From: Lachnospiraceae bacterium YSB2008
GTDB taxonomy: Bacteria; Bacillota; Clostridia; Lachnospirales; Lachnospiraceae
NCBI GenBank assembly: GCA_000687655.1
Contig: JHWR01000007.1
Span: 89,393-153,392 of the forward strand
Length of the DNA: 64,000 nucleotides
Reading direction: 5' to 3'
The notes beneath the pieces are model-generated. The model worked only from the letters and a program-made list of their open reading frames with translations. It had not been told where the DNA came from and ran no database searches. The translations under genes were made by a program, and so were the position numbers. Shown here one piece after another: positions 9,201-16,982 of this stretch. Every line of letters starts with the position of its first letter. Within the stretch, counting starts at the first letter, position 1.

Positions 9201-9325
9201 AACAGCTTGATATTCTAAGGAATAATCGCTGTGAGCTGGCACAGGGATTCATTTTCGATAAACCGCTTCCGGTTGCTGATTTTGAATCGAAGCTGAATGA
9301 CGGTTTCCGATATGAGATTCCATAG
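6257..9325 (+). CDS. dual GGDEF/EAL cyclic-di-GMP protein with tandem PAS-like sensors
   Basis: 1022 residues, cytoplasmic (no TM segments). Two tandem homologous PAS-like modules occupy about 20-135 and 150-275; both share a RYEAIYY/RYEVIYL opening and a GKDFF motif. A GGDEF domain (about 295-450) has an intact IGGDEF at about 376, so diguanylate cyclase activity is expected. A GAF-like linker follows (about 460-590), then a second GGDEF domain with a degenerate LGGDNY near residue 670, probably regulatory. The C-terminal EAL domain (about 770-1020) keeps GAEALCRW, ELTETTT, DDFGVGYSS and EGVETKEQ, so c-di-GMP phosphodiesterase activity is also expected. The net activity cannot be told from sequence. 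The ATG at 6257 follows CAGGGGGA. It is a single-gene transcript ending at the terminator at 9365. Confidence 0.93.
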   Translation: MGDSLNDNNGYISESDHEIYSNIAGALASRYEAIYYIDKETGNYIQYSASKDYAKLGTTKQGKDFFKDAVNDIRRFVYSDDSERLLKEMNKDRLLTNLSNDGFLSFTYRQLLNNKIQYVSMQIVCPKNDDRHILIGVTNIDSQIRREKAMADEGAIFSEIALALAKRYEVIYLVDINTNEYSEFSASEKYSKLKVGSKGKDFFAETQVNMKRDIYPEDYPMMAYSMQKDHLLESLKDTGKNMLNYRLMLDGRPQYVTLFAVQPNENSETIIIAVANIDTAKRMEENLEEVLDSAMDAANNDALTNFKNKRYYAQTEMTIDKEIEDGKKPEFAILVCDINGLKRVNDRLGHSAGDDFIKDAAQLLTDVFENSTIFRIGGDEFLIILRGEEYKERVKLIDRLKARNRVNYDANKATIAFGMSDFNPDKDLRVQDVFERADAAMYDTKRILKHLYAKEEDRSEIVDSETYSFYKLFGELVSAMTKMDSLDYNMIRQIISDISNMFRLSRGVARLYRNPQEEESGGGETITTTYDLNIKDKQVIFLRIVTSVMSIGTIAVYMAEDEKPLSDVEYSRVELVMRTTLSYLTRNRLRDIVEELTYSDESGFPNFRSFKKYIMKNRMKLGGKVAVRYNLRHFNLVNLEKGRRIGDIVMRGHYEGLKNMIGDHGTVGRLGGDNYVAVFEREQMGNVLSYLSEAPIVYDVHDGRYINVAASVGVYCMPDDFVLTNIGEIMEKIIPAYTAARSGNAEKIVFYDDSLLISREKSMRVQQMFPSALRHEEFLVYYQPKVNIETGELVGAEALCRWKHAGKIIPPVDFIPMLEETSDVCKLDYYVLEHVCRDIRRWIDEGRKAVRVSVNFSRKHMMDADLTESILKIVDRYKVPHDYIEIELTETTTDVEFVDLKRVVNKLQEAGIYTSVDDFGVGYSSLNLIKEMPWNVLKVDRSFLPSNSEDFDNSRSTIFKHLIAMVKEIGLECIVEGVETKEQLDILRNNRCELAQGFIFDKPLPVADFESKLNDGFRYEIP

Positions 9326-9364
9326 AGTAATAATCTATTTTTTGTAAATCAATAAATGAAATAA

Positions 9365-9398
9365 AGACTGTACAGATCAGATTCTGTACAGTCTTTTT
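9365..9398. terminator. bidirectional terminator between GGDEF/EAL gene and tatD
   Basis: Perfect 12-bp stem AGACTGTACAGA/TCTGTACAGTCT (9365-9376 with 9383-9394) followed by TTTTT on the plus strand. On the minus strand it is followed by a T-rich stretch. The right arm overlaps the last codons of tatD. Confidence 0.85.
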
Positions 9399-10150
9399 GC
9401 ATTATCAAATGTAATGCTTGCGACTTCTTCTTCATTCATATCTTTGATTCTTGCAATTTCAGCTACTACAAGCGGAAGATATCTCGAATCATTTCGTTCT
9501 CCACGATGAGGAGAAGGTGCAAGATAAGGAGAGTCGGTTTCAAGTACTATATTTTCAATCGGAATTGAAGCAACAGCCCGTTTCAGTTTTTTGGAATTCT
9601 TAAAGGTCAGAACGCCACCGATTCCGAAGTAGAATCCCATCTTTAAAAACTCACGTGCCATTTCCTCAGAATAAGAATAGCAGTGTACGACTCCGCCTAT
9701 ATCTTCAGCATGCGCCTTTTTCATCAGTTCATATGTATCCTGTGCAGCATCTCTGCTGTGTATGACTATAGGAAGTCCGAGTTCTCCGGCAAGCTCCATC
9801 TGGCGGAGAAACCATTTGTGCTGGAGTTCTTTTGATGGCTCGTCATAGTGATAGTCAAGTCCAATCTCACCTATAGCAACAACCTTGTCGCAGGAATTAG
9901 CCAGCTTCCTTAGTTCGTTTATGGATTCCTCGGTCACTTCATCCACATGGTGCGGAATCACACCGATTGATGCGTAAATATATGCATTTTCTTCTGCAAG
10001 TGATACGGACATACGGGAGGTTTCCATATCACATCCAATGTTAGTAATATTTGTAACATCTGATGTAGGGATGAGTCTTTTTAGCAGGTCATCTCTGTCT
10101 TCATTGAAAGCATCATCGTCATAATGTGCGTGTGTGTCGAAAATCTTCAT
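9377..10150 (-). CDS. tatD: TatD-family metal-dependent deoxyribonuclease
   Basis: 257 residues, the normal length of the TatD/YcfH family. Conserved metal-binding and catalytic motifs are all visible: DTHAHYDD at the N-terminus, GEIGLDYHYD near residue 95, VIHSRDA near 130, VVHCYS near 155 and ETDSPYLAPSPHRGERND near 205. Members are TIM-barrel 3'-5' exonucleases acting in the cytoplasm on damaged or free DNA. The ATG follows AGAGGA. The gene is expressed alone on the minus strand, convergent with the GGDEF/EAL gene. Confidence 0.93.
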   Translation of the reverse strand: MKIFDTHAHYDDDAFNEDRDDLLKRLIPTSDVTNITNIGCDMETSRMSVSLAEENAYIYASIGVIPHHVDEVTEESINELRKLANSCDKVVAIGEIGLDYHYDEPSKELQHKWFLRQMELAGELGLPIVIHSRDAAQDTYELMKKAHAEDIGGVVHCYSYSEEMAREFLKMGFYFGIGGVLTFKNSKKLKRAVASIPIENIVLETDSPYLAPSPHRGERNDSRYLPLVVAEIARIKDMNEEEVASITFDNAKRLYRI

Positions 10151-10197
10151 TGTATTCCTCTTTTGTTTTTATGGGACAATAATCAAAATAAATGATA

Positions 10198-10232
10198 ACA
10201 AAAATGAACCGGAACACTTGGCCCCGGTTCAT
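10198..10232 (-). terminator. Rho-independent terminator of the DUF5684 gene
   Basis: Nine-bp stem ATGAACCGG/CCGGTTCAT (10204-10212 with 10224-10232). On the minus strand it is followed by TTTTTG. Confidence 0.85.
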
Positions 10233-10270
10233 CTTAGTCACGTGTAATAAAACACGTTATCCTTATATCA

Positions 10271-10657
10271 CTACTGTGGTCCGATATACTGTGCGCTACC
10301 GAAAGCAAGTATTGGAAGGAAGATTATTGGAAGGAATATAAGTCCTACTGCAAATCCGCCGCCCTTACCAAATGCCTGAGCGAGCTTAACTTCGAAGATA
10401 ATAGCGATAACGAAGTTAACAACAGGAATGAGCATAAGAAGGAATAACCATCCATTTCCCCATGCAATCTTGAACTCGGTATACATGTTGTAGAAAGGAA
10501 TGAGTGTCTTCCAACCAGCTTCACCGGCCTTTGTAAAGATCTTCCACATACAAACGATTGAGAATACGATAATAGCGATATAGAAAACGATAGTACCTGT
10601 TCCCATTGCTGCGAACTGAGTCATATCGATATCGCCGTTAGCAAAAGTAGCAAACAT
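10271..10657 (-). CDS. DUF5684 multi-pass membrane protein
   Basis: 128 residues with three hydrophobic segments (about 20-38, 68-88 and 100-120). Between the first two is the diagnostic KIFTKAGEAGWKTLIPFYN motif of DUF5684 proteins. These small integral membrane proteins are widespread in clostridia and bacteroidetes; some are fused to signal peptidase domains, but no enzymatic role is established and no catalytic residues are visible here. The ATG follows GGGAGGT. It is monocistronic, with its own promoter at 10719-10747 and terminator at 10198. Confidence 0.85.
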   Translation of the reverse strand: MFATFANGDIDMTQFAAMGTGTIVFYIAIIVFSIVCMWKIFTKAGEAGWKTLIPFYNMYTEFKIAWGNGWLFLLMLIPVVNFVIAIIFEVKLAQAFGKGGGFAVGLIFLPIIFLPILAFGSAQYIGPQ

Positions 10658-10718
10658 AAACTTTTTACCTCCCTCTTTTTTTTAACAAAAGTTACTGTTT
10701 GTCTTCAGTTACGCCAAT

Positions 10719-10747
10719 AATATAGCAATAATGCATAATATTGTCAA
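10719..10747 (-). promoter_or_regulatory. sigma-A promoter for the DUF5684 gene
   Basis: Minus strand: TTGACA (10742-10747), 17-base spacer, TATATT (10719-10724). A perfect inverted repeat lies just upstream of the -35 (see 10754-10770). Confidence 0.75.
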
Positions 10748-10753
10748 GTTTTT

Positions 10754-10770
10754 GTATGCAATATGCATAC
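10754..10770. promoter_or_regulatory. operator-like inverted repeat upstream of the DUF5684 promoter
   Basis: Perfect palindrome with 7-base arms GTATGCA/TGCATAC separated by ATA. It lies seven bases upstream of the -35 hexamer, a usual place for an activator or repressor dimer. The cognate regulator is unknown. Confidence 0.4.
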
Positions 10771-10804
10771 GTGACGTAGATATTACTTCCTTATATAGAG
10801 TGTA

Positions 10805-11692
10805 TTACGCGAGTTTTTCGCCTGTTATCATCTCATATCCTTCGAGATAGATATTGATTGTCTTTTCAGCTATATCATCAGGAAGCATCCAGTCGTCTGT
10901 GCTTGTAGCTGTGTTTGCATCAGATTTGAGCCAGTCTCTTGCAAACTGCTTATCGAAGGATGGCTGACCGTGGCCCGGCTCATATGTATCTGCAGGCCAG
11001 AAACGTGAACTGTCAGGTGTGAGCATTTCGTCGCCGAGTACTATATTTCCATCTTCATCAAGTCCGAATTCGAACTTTGTATCAGCTATGATGATTCCGC
11101 GTGTAAGTGCGTAGTCGGCACATTTCTTATAAAGAGCTATTGTGTAGTCGCGAAGCTTCTCTGCATATTCCTCGCCCTTCTCAGGATAGAGCTTCTTAAG
11201 AATCTCAACTGACTTCTCGTATGAGATATTCTCATCATGATCTCCAAGGTCAGCCTTTGTTGAAGGAGTATATATAGGCTCAGGAAGCTTATCAGATTCC
11301 TTGAGTCCCTCCGGAAGAGTGATTCCGCATACGGTTCCGTTCTCCTGGTAGCTAGCCCAACCGCTTCCTGTTATATATCCTCTTACTATACATTCGATAG
11401 GAAGCATTGTGAGCTTTTTACACTTCATACTGTTTCCGTCGAATTTTTCCTGCCTGAAGTATTCAGGCATTTCATTTACATCTGTTGTGATCATGTGGTT
11501 CGGAAGGATATCCTCTGTCATATTGAACCAGAACTTTGACATCTGAGTCAGTACGGTTCCCTTCTTATGAATAATGTTTTTAAGTATTACATCGTAGCAG
11601 CTGATTCTGTCTGTTGCGACCATGATGAGACTGTCGCCGGCATCGTAGATTTCTCTGACTTTGCCTTCTTTGATCGGAGTAAAGTTTTCCAT
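10805..11692 (-). CDS. purC: phosphoribosylaminoimidazole-succinocarboxamide synthase (SAICAR synthetase)
   Basis: 295 residues. Catalyses ATP-dependent joining of CAIR and aspartate to give SAICAR, a late step of purine synthesis. Visible family motifs: KEGKVREIYD near the start, MVATDRISCYDV, PIECIVRGYITGSGW, and the C-terminal IADTKFEFG and DEMLTPDSSRFW segments. At 295 residues it is of the longer form rather than the ~235-residue Bacillus form. The ATG follows AGAGGTGA. It stands alone, divergent from the kinase operon and sharing its 150-base upstream region; purE is 13 kb away, so the pur genes are scattered here. Confidence 0.95.
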   Translation of the reverse strand: MENFTPIKEGKVREIYDAGDSLIMVATDRISCYDVILKNIIHKKGTVLTQMSKFWFNMTEDILPNHMITTDVNEMPEYFRQEKFDGNSMKCKKLTMLPIECIVRGYITGSGWASYQENGTVCGITLPEGLKESDKLPEPIYTPSTKADLGDHDENISYEKSVEILKKLYPEKGEEYAEKLRDYTIALYKKCADYALTRGIIIADTKFEFGLDEDGNIVLGDEMLTPDSSRFWPADTYEPGHGQPSFDKQFARDWLKSDANTATSTDDWMLPDDIAEKTINIYLEGYEMITGEKLA

Positions 11693-11769
11693 ATTGTATC
11701 ACCTCTTGTATATTTTGTTGAAACTGCCAATAAAGAATAGATGATTTTAGTATATTTTGCAAGAAAATT

Positions 11770-11798
11770 TTGACACTTTGGCCTAAATCAAATATAAT
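11770..11798 (+). promoter_or_regulatory. consensus sigma-A promoter of the kinase/FHA/PP2C operon
   Basis: TTGACA (11770-11775), 17-base spacer, TATAAT (11793-11798): a perfect match to both hexamers, 42 bases before the first kinase ATG. On the other strand, TTGCAA-17-TATTCT lies between here and purC and could drive purC. Confidence 0.88.
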
Positions 11799-11839
11799 AA
11801 TATCGGTATCTTGTAATCTTTTTTACGGAGATTTCTGCT

Positions 11840-14389
11840 ATGAATGAAAAATATCCACTTGCGCTGCCGGAGGGTACAGCCCTAGCCGGTCAGTATATAA
11901 TAGAAAAAGTTCTGGGGCAGGGTGGTTTCGGTATCACCTATAAAGCTGTTGATCATAATTCAGGTCAGTACGTTGCAGTAAAGGAATTCTTCCCGGACAG
12001 TATGGCTACGCGAAATGGAACGACGGTCATTCCATTTTCAGGCGAAAGAGGAGAAAGCTATGTCTATGGTAAAGGCTGTTTCCTCCAGGAGGCTGAGACG
12101 CTCGCGCAGTTTATTGGTAACGATAATATAGTCAGAATATTTACTTATTTTGAAGAAAATGGAACGGCCTACTTTGTTATGGAGTATGTCGAAGGAACTT
12201 CCTTCGATGTCTATATTAGAGAGCATGGCGGAAGACTCAGCTTCGATGAAGCGGCAGCGGTTCTGGTTCCTATTATGGATGCACTCTATGCTGTTCATCA
12301 GAAGGGAATAGTTCACAGAGATGTTACTCCGGACAATATTTATATAACGAACAGTGGCGTGGTTAAGCTTCTTGATTTCGGTGCTGCGAGATACAGTCTC
12401 GGAGATAAGAGCCGAAGTCTTGATGTAGTTCTTAAACATGGATTTGCTCCTAAGGAGCAGTATACAAGGCGTGGTAAACAGGGACCTTTCACAGATGTTT
12501 ATTCCCTGGGAGCAACCTTCTACTATGCTATCACAGGAAAGAGACCTCCTGATTCAGTTGAAAGAATGGATGACGATTCACTCATTCCTCCAAGTAATCT
12601 GGGAGCAAATATCGGACGTGTTCCTGAACAGGCGATACTGAATGCCCTGAACATACAGCCACAGGACAGATTCCAGTCTATGAAAGCCTTCAAAAAGGCC
12701 ATGTATGATTCTCAGGTTATAGATGCCCAGGAGAAGAATGCATACGGAACAGCTTATTATCCGAATACTCAGGTTCAGCCTAATCAGTTCGCAGGACAGA
12801 ACGGACCGGGTTACGGAAGCAGCAGTCTTGGCGGAACATATGGTAACAGTAATGTTCAGCCTGCACAGTATGGCAATGCCGGTGGACAGCCTACTCCATA
12901 TGGTAACAGTGCCGGACAGCCTGCACCATACGGAAACAGTGGTTATGACCAGAGGGCGTATGGGCCGAGTCAGCAGGGTGGAAACAGGAATGTAGGTCCA
13001 ACAACACCTTATAATGCCGGTCAGACTACACCTTACAACGGTGGTCAGACTACACCATACGGATCGGGTGGTAATCAGGGAAGTTACCCATCAGGTGGTT
13101 CGTACGGCGGTGGAAGTCAGAAGAAGAAGACTAATATTGTTCCTATTATAATAATAGCAGCTTCTGTGTTAGCTGTACTGATAGCAGTAATCATCATAGT
13201 TGCTTCCAAAGCACGTAAGCCGGAACCGACAACGGTTGCCGTGAATACAACGACGGAAACAACCACAGCAACAACAGAAACAACCACAAGTCACCGGGAT
13301 ACGGTTGATCCATTCCCTGGCACGACGAGTCCGACTACAGATACTACGACCGAAACTACGACTGAAACTACAACCCAGACCGGAAACAGTGAGACTTATC
13401 CGGAGATTCTTGGAAATGAACCGACGAATCTTGCTAACATGGGGCTTTGTGCAGTAGATGGAAACGGTCAGGAATACGATGCTGATTACAAGGGACAGAG
13501 ACTTCTGAAATATGTTGAAAATGGTGATGATGAGGTCCTTGTTTCAGGAAAGTATATATGGAATCTGAGTATCGTTGATAACACTATATACTATATAGGC
13601 GGTCGACATGCCTATACATGTGGATTGGACGGAAGTAATGATACGTTGATTCCGGAGCTTTCTGCTTACGGTGATGTCGAGAATCTATACGTAACAAAGG
13701 ATTATTACTTTGCACTCAGAGTTGATTCAGCAAGTGATGTATCCAGACTTCTTTGTGTTGAAAGAGGGTCGGGAACTCTGTTATATGAGCTCAAGCTGGA
13801 CCGCGAATATGACTCTGATGCAGATCTTGGTATGAGACAGGTTACATTTACCGGAGGATGCGTATACTATCTGCTTACTTCTGCTGATGGAATCACATAT
13901 GACAGCAGTCAGAAACAGTGCCTTTGGATGCTGCCTGCAGGAGATATGGCTAATTCGACTCCTAAGAAGATAGTTTCATATAACAAACACTGCAGCGAGA
14001 TAACAGCCGAAGGTGACTACGTATATTATATGTTCGGTGACAAAGGCCATGGCTACGGACTTGCCATGATCGATATCAAGAACATTGAAATAGTTGGTGA
14101 TTTTGCGTTCGACGAGAATACATATGACATGACACATATGGTTGTCAGAGATAAGAAACTTGCATTCTATTCTGAGAACAACGGAACTGTCTCAGTATGT
14201 ACGGTAGATGCTATACCGAATGCCGAAAGCTGGACTATTAATACAATTAAGTCGTTTGAAACAGATGAGGGTTTCTGGGGCCTCACTGTTAAGAAAAATG
14301 GATACTATATACTGTCACAGGATTTAGGACTTCAGTACATGGGTCTTGAGGGTGGCGGATATACGATAATATCTGATGTAGATCAGTAA
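11840..14389 (+). CDS. transmembrane Ser/Thr protein kinase with low-complexity juxtamembrane region and extracytoplasmic propeller-like domain (copy 1)
   Basis: 849 residues. Cytoplasmic Hanks-type kinase domain about 15-290: glycine loop GQGGFG, VAVKEFF lysine near 48, catalytic loop HRDVTPDN near 159, DFG near 180, P+1 region KHGFAPKEQY. The usual catalytic-loop lysine (HRDxK) is Thr. A Tyr/Gly/Gln/Pro-rich low-complexity stretch (about 310-430) follows, with repeated GQPxPYGNS and GQTTPY units. One transmembrane helix lies at about 432-456, then a TTETTT-rich wall-spanning linker (465-515) and a ~330-residue ectodomain with repeated Tyr/Asp-rich beta blades, like DUF5050/propeller sensors. 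It is the first gene of a seven-gene operon. The next gene is a tandem paralogue. The sensed signal and the substrates are unknown. Confidence 0.9.
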   Translation: MNEKYPLALPEGTALAGQYIIEKVLGQGGFGITYKAVDHNSGQYVAVKEFFPDSMATRNGTTVIPFSGERGESYVYGKGCFLQEAETLAQFIGNDNIVRIFTYFEENGTAYFVMEYVEGTSFDVYIREHGGRLSFDEAAAVLVPIMDALYAVHQKGIVHRDVTPDNIYITNSGVVKLLDFGAARYSLGDKSRSLDVVLKHGFAPKEQYTRRGKQGPFTDVYSLGATFYYAITGKRPPDSVERMDDDSLIPPSNLGANIGRVPEQAILNALNIQPQDRFQSMKAFKKAMYDSQVIDAQEKNAYGTAYYPNTQVQPNQFAGQNGPGYGSSSLGGTYGNSNVQPAQYGNAGGQPTPYGNSAGQPAPYGNSGYDQRAYGPSQQGGNRNVGPTTPYNAGQTTPYNGGQTTPYGSGGNQGSYPSGGSYGGGSQKKKTNIVPIIIIAASVLAVLIAVIIIVASKARKPEPTTVAVNTTTETTTATTETTTSHRDTVDPFPGTTSPTTDTTTETTTETTTQTGNSETYPEILGNEPTNLANMGLCAVDGNGQEYDADYKGQRLLKYVENGDDEVLVSGKYIWNLSIVDNTIYYIGGRHAYTCGLDGSNDTLIPELSAYGDVENLYVTKDYYFALRVDSASDVSRLLCVERGSGTLLYELKLDREYDSDADLGMRQVTFTGGCVYYLLTSADGITYDSSQKQCLWMLPAGDMANSTPKKIVSYNKHCSEITAEGDYVYYMFGDKGHGYGLAMIDIKNIEIVGDFAFDENTYDMTHMVVRDKKLAFYSENNGTVSVCTVDAIPNAESWTINTIKSFETDEGFWGLTVKKNGYYILSQDLGLQYMGLEGGGYTIISDVDQ

Positions 14390-14418
14390 ATATATACACA
14401 GGCAGGAGAACAAAAGAA

Positions 14419-16932
14419 TTGAGCGAAAAATATCCACTTGCGCTGCCGGAGGGAACAGCCCTCGCCGGACAGTATATAATTGAAAAAGTTTTAGGACAGG
14501 GTGGCTTCGGTATTACATACAAAGCCGTTGATCATACCTCAGGTCAGAATGTTGCCGTAAAGGAATTCTTCCCGGATGCAATGGCCACAAGAACAGGAAC
14601 AACAGTAGTTCCTTTCAGTGGTGAGAGAGGGGAGAGTTTTGAATATGGTAAGGCCTGCTTCCTTCAGGAAGCTGAGACACTTGCCCAGTTCATAGGCAAC
14701 GAGAATATAGTCAGGATATATACATATTTTGAGGAAAATGGAACGGCCTACTTTGTTATGGAATATATCGAGGGAACTTCGTTCGATGTATATATCAAGG
14801 AACATGGCGGAAAGATAACTTTCGATGAAGCGGCTGCAGTTCTTATCCCTATAATGGATGCTCTGAATATAGTTCATTCCAAGGGTATAGTTCACAGAGA
14901 TGTTACTCCTGATAATATTTATATAACTAACAGCGGCGTGGTTAAGCTTCTTGACTTCGGCGCGGCAAGATACAGCCTCGGTGATAAGAGCCGAAGCCTT
15001 GATGTCGTTCTTAAGCACGGATTTGCTCCTAAGGAGCAGTATACAAGACGTGGTAAGCAGGGGCCTTATACTGACGTATATTCACTTGGTGCCAGCTTCT
15101 ACTTTGCTCTTACAGGCAAGAGACCTCCTGATTCTGTTGAACGAATGGATGAGGATGAGCTTGTTCCGCCAAGTAACCTTGGTGCAAAGATAGGCCGAGT
15201 TCCTGAACAGGCTATACTGAACGCACTGAATGTTCAGCCACAGGACAGATTCCAGACCATGGCAGCCTTCAAAAATGCCATGCTCGGCGCGCAGGTCATA
15301 GACGCACAGGAGAAGGCGGCAGCGGGTACCAATACAGCATTATATAACAACCAGTTTGGTGGCGGCGGCTCCTATGGTGATCAGACATCATATGGAAATC
15401 AGCAGACATCATATGGAAATCAGCAGACATCATATGGCGGCCAGCAGAATTCATACGGCGGCCAGCAGAACTCGTATGGCGGCCAGCAGAATTCATACGG
15501 TGGCCAGCAGAACTCTTATGGCGGTGGTTCATACGGCAGTCAGTCAGGATCATATCCCGGTGGACAGAATACACCATATGGTTCAGGCGGCGGCAGCTAC
15601 AGTAGTAGTCAGAAGGGTTCATATAACGGCGGCGGCAACTATCCGAATAAGACTGTTGCGGCAAAGAGCAGTTCAAGTAAGAACAATGGACTTATGATAG
15701 GACTTATCATAGGTGGAGCGGTTCTGGCGGCAATAATCATATTTGTCGTAATAATTGCCGCATCGAGTAGCAAGAAGAAACAGGAAGCAAAGAATACAAC
15801 GGAGTATACTACTCAGGCTACAACAACCGCTACCGATGACACTACATATACAACAACTGAAGCTGACACTACAGATACAACTACGGAAGCAACGACTGAA
15901 ACGACTACGGAAGCAACCACGGAAGTGGCAACCGGTGATATGTATCCGGATATATACGGTGTTCCGGATAATATCTGCTATGGTGGACTGCTTGCTTTCT
16001 CAAGTGACGGTCAGGAGTTCGATATAGACAGAAAGAACAGTCGAATTCTTAAGTACGTTTCCGGCGGAGACGATATAGAAATAGATTCCGGAAGCAATGT
16101 ATTTGCCCTCAGTGTTGCAGGAAGCAGACTGTACTACATAAAGAATAATGTTGCATGGTCCTGTAATCTTGATGGAACCGGAAAAGAGATGGTACCTGAA
16201 CTTCTCAGTTTCTCTGATCTTGAGCAGTTATATGTATCAGATGATTATTTCTTCGCTTACAGATGTAGTTCCAGTAAAAGAGTCAGCAGACTTGTTCAGG
16301 TTTCAAGAACCACCGGAAAGACCGTAGGTGAAATGATATTCGATTACGAGTCTAACGGCGACGAATTTATAGGAAGCTATTTATTCACACTTAATGGAGG
16401 ATATCTCTATTATATAGGCAAATCTTCAGACGGAAGGACATATAATTCTTCTGAACAGAACAGGCTCTGGAGAATCCCTCTCGGAAATCTGGGCGGCACT
16501 CCTGAGGATACAAATGTCAGGATCAAGTGCGACTGTGAGGAGGTTATTTCTAACGATGATTATGTTTTTATCCTCTGTGGAACTCATTACAATGCGTCGG
16601 AGATAGTGGCTGTTTCACTTTCGGATTTCTCAATAGTGAACGACGCACTTTGGGACAGCAATACGTACACATTCTCATATCTGAATGTAAGAAATGGACA
16701 GCTTGCTCTTATAGGATATGAAGGGGGCAAAACCGGTATATATACTATAGATATTTCCTCATCAATGACGAATTGGACTGTAGTAAAGTATGCTCCTCTT
16801 GATGATCTTGGATTCTGTTTCGATCTGAATGTGATAAAGAATGGATTTTTCATTGCAACAACAGAAAGAGGAACGGTGTTTATCCCTGATGAAGGAAATA
16901 ACTTCGTATATATTGGCGAAGATGATAATTGA
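14419..16932 (+). CDS. transmembrane Ser/Thr protein kinase with SYGQQ-type low-complexity repeats (copy 2)
   Basis: 837 residues, a tandem duplicate of the preceding kinase. The kinase domains are nearly identical over residues 1-290, with the same HRDVTPDN loop and DFG, while the downstream parts diverge. The juxtamembrane region (about 310-420) contains about seven heptad-like repeats of SYGxQQx type, strikingly like the low-complexity regions of human FUS/EWS proteins. The TM helix lies at about 422-448, followed by a TTEATTE linker and a propeller-like ectodomain of about 310 residues with only moderate similarity to copy 1. The start is TTG 14419, preceded by AGGAGAA; the N-terminus SEKYPLALPEG aligns with copy 1 and supports it. 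It starts 30 bases after copy 1. The pattern suggests two kinases with a shared output but different sensors. Confidence 0.9.
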   Translation: MSEKYPLALPEGTALAGQYIIEKVLGQGGFGITYKAVDHTSGQNVAVKEFFPDAMATRTGTTVVPFSGERGESFEYGKACFLQEAETLAQFIGNENIVRIYTYFEENGTAYFVMEYIEGTSFDVYIKEHGGKITFDEAAAVLIPIMDALNIVHSKGIVHRDVTPDNIYITNSGVVKLLDFGAARYSLGDKSRSLDVVLKHGFAPKEQYTRRGKQGPYTDVYSLGASFYFALTGKRPPDSVERMDEDELVPPSNLGAKIGRVPEQAILNALNVQPQDRFQTMAAFKNAMLGAQVIDAQEKAAAGTNTALYNNQFGGGGSYGDQTSYGNQQTSYGNQQTSYGGQQNSYGGQQNSYGGQQNSYGGQQNSYGGGSYGSQSGSYPGGQNTPYGSGGGSYSSSQKGSYNGGGNYPNKTVAAKSSSSKNNGLMIGLIIGGAVLAAIIIFVVIIAASSSKKKQEAKNTTEYTTQATTTATDDTTYTTTEADTTDTTTEATTETTTEATTEVATGDMYPDIYGVPDNICYGGLLAFSSDGQEFDIDRKNSRILKYVSGGDDIEIDSGSNVFALSVAGSRLYYIKNNVAWSCNLDGTGKEMVPELLSFSDLEQLYVSDDYFFAYRCSSSKRVSRLVQVSRTTGKTVGEMIFDYESNGDEFIGSYLFTLNGGYLYYIGKSSDGRTYNSSEQNRLWRIPLGNLGGTPEDTNVRIKCDCEEVISNDDYVFILCGTHYNASEIVAVSLSDFSIVNDALWDSNTYTFSYLNVRNGQLALIGYEGGKTGIYTIDISSSMTNWTVVKYAPLDDLGFCFDLNVIKNGFFIATTERGTVFIPDEGNNFVYIGEDDN
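15376..15525 (+). repeat. tandem 21-bp coding repeat (SYGxQQx low-complexity region)
   Basis: About seven imperfect 21-base units built on TCATATGGCGGCCAGCAGAA, encoding SYGGQQN-type heptapeptides inside the second kinase. Synonymous variation is small (tac/tat, tca/tcg), so unit number may change by slippage or recombination. Confidence 0.9.
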
Positions 16933-16982
16933 TACTAAAGACAGATAAAATGTCTTACATATAATAAAGGAGGTATATTAAT

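Noticed and set aside
15376..15525. Regular short repeats as a possible CRISPR array
   Set aside because: The units are contiguous 21-mers without spacers, in frame inside a kinase gene.
15356..15697. Open frames on both strands through the SYG repeat region (His/Arg/Met-rich)
   Set aside because: They are frame shadows produced by the 21-bp repeat, which keeps all frames open. No ribosome site, and the kinase frame is clearly the real one.
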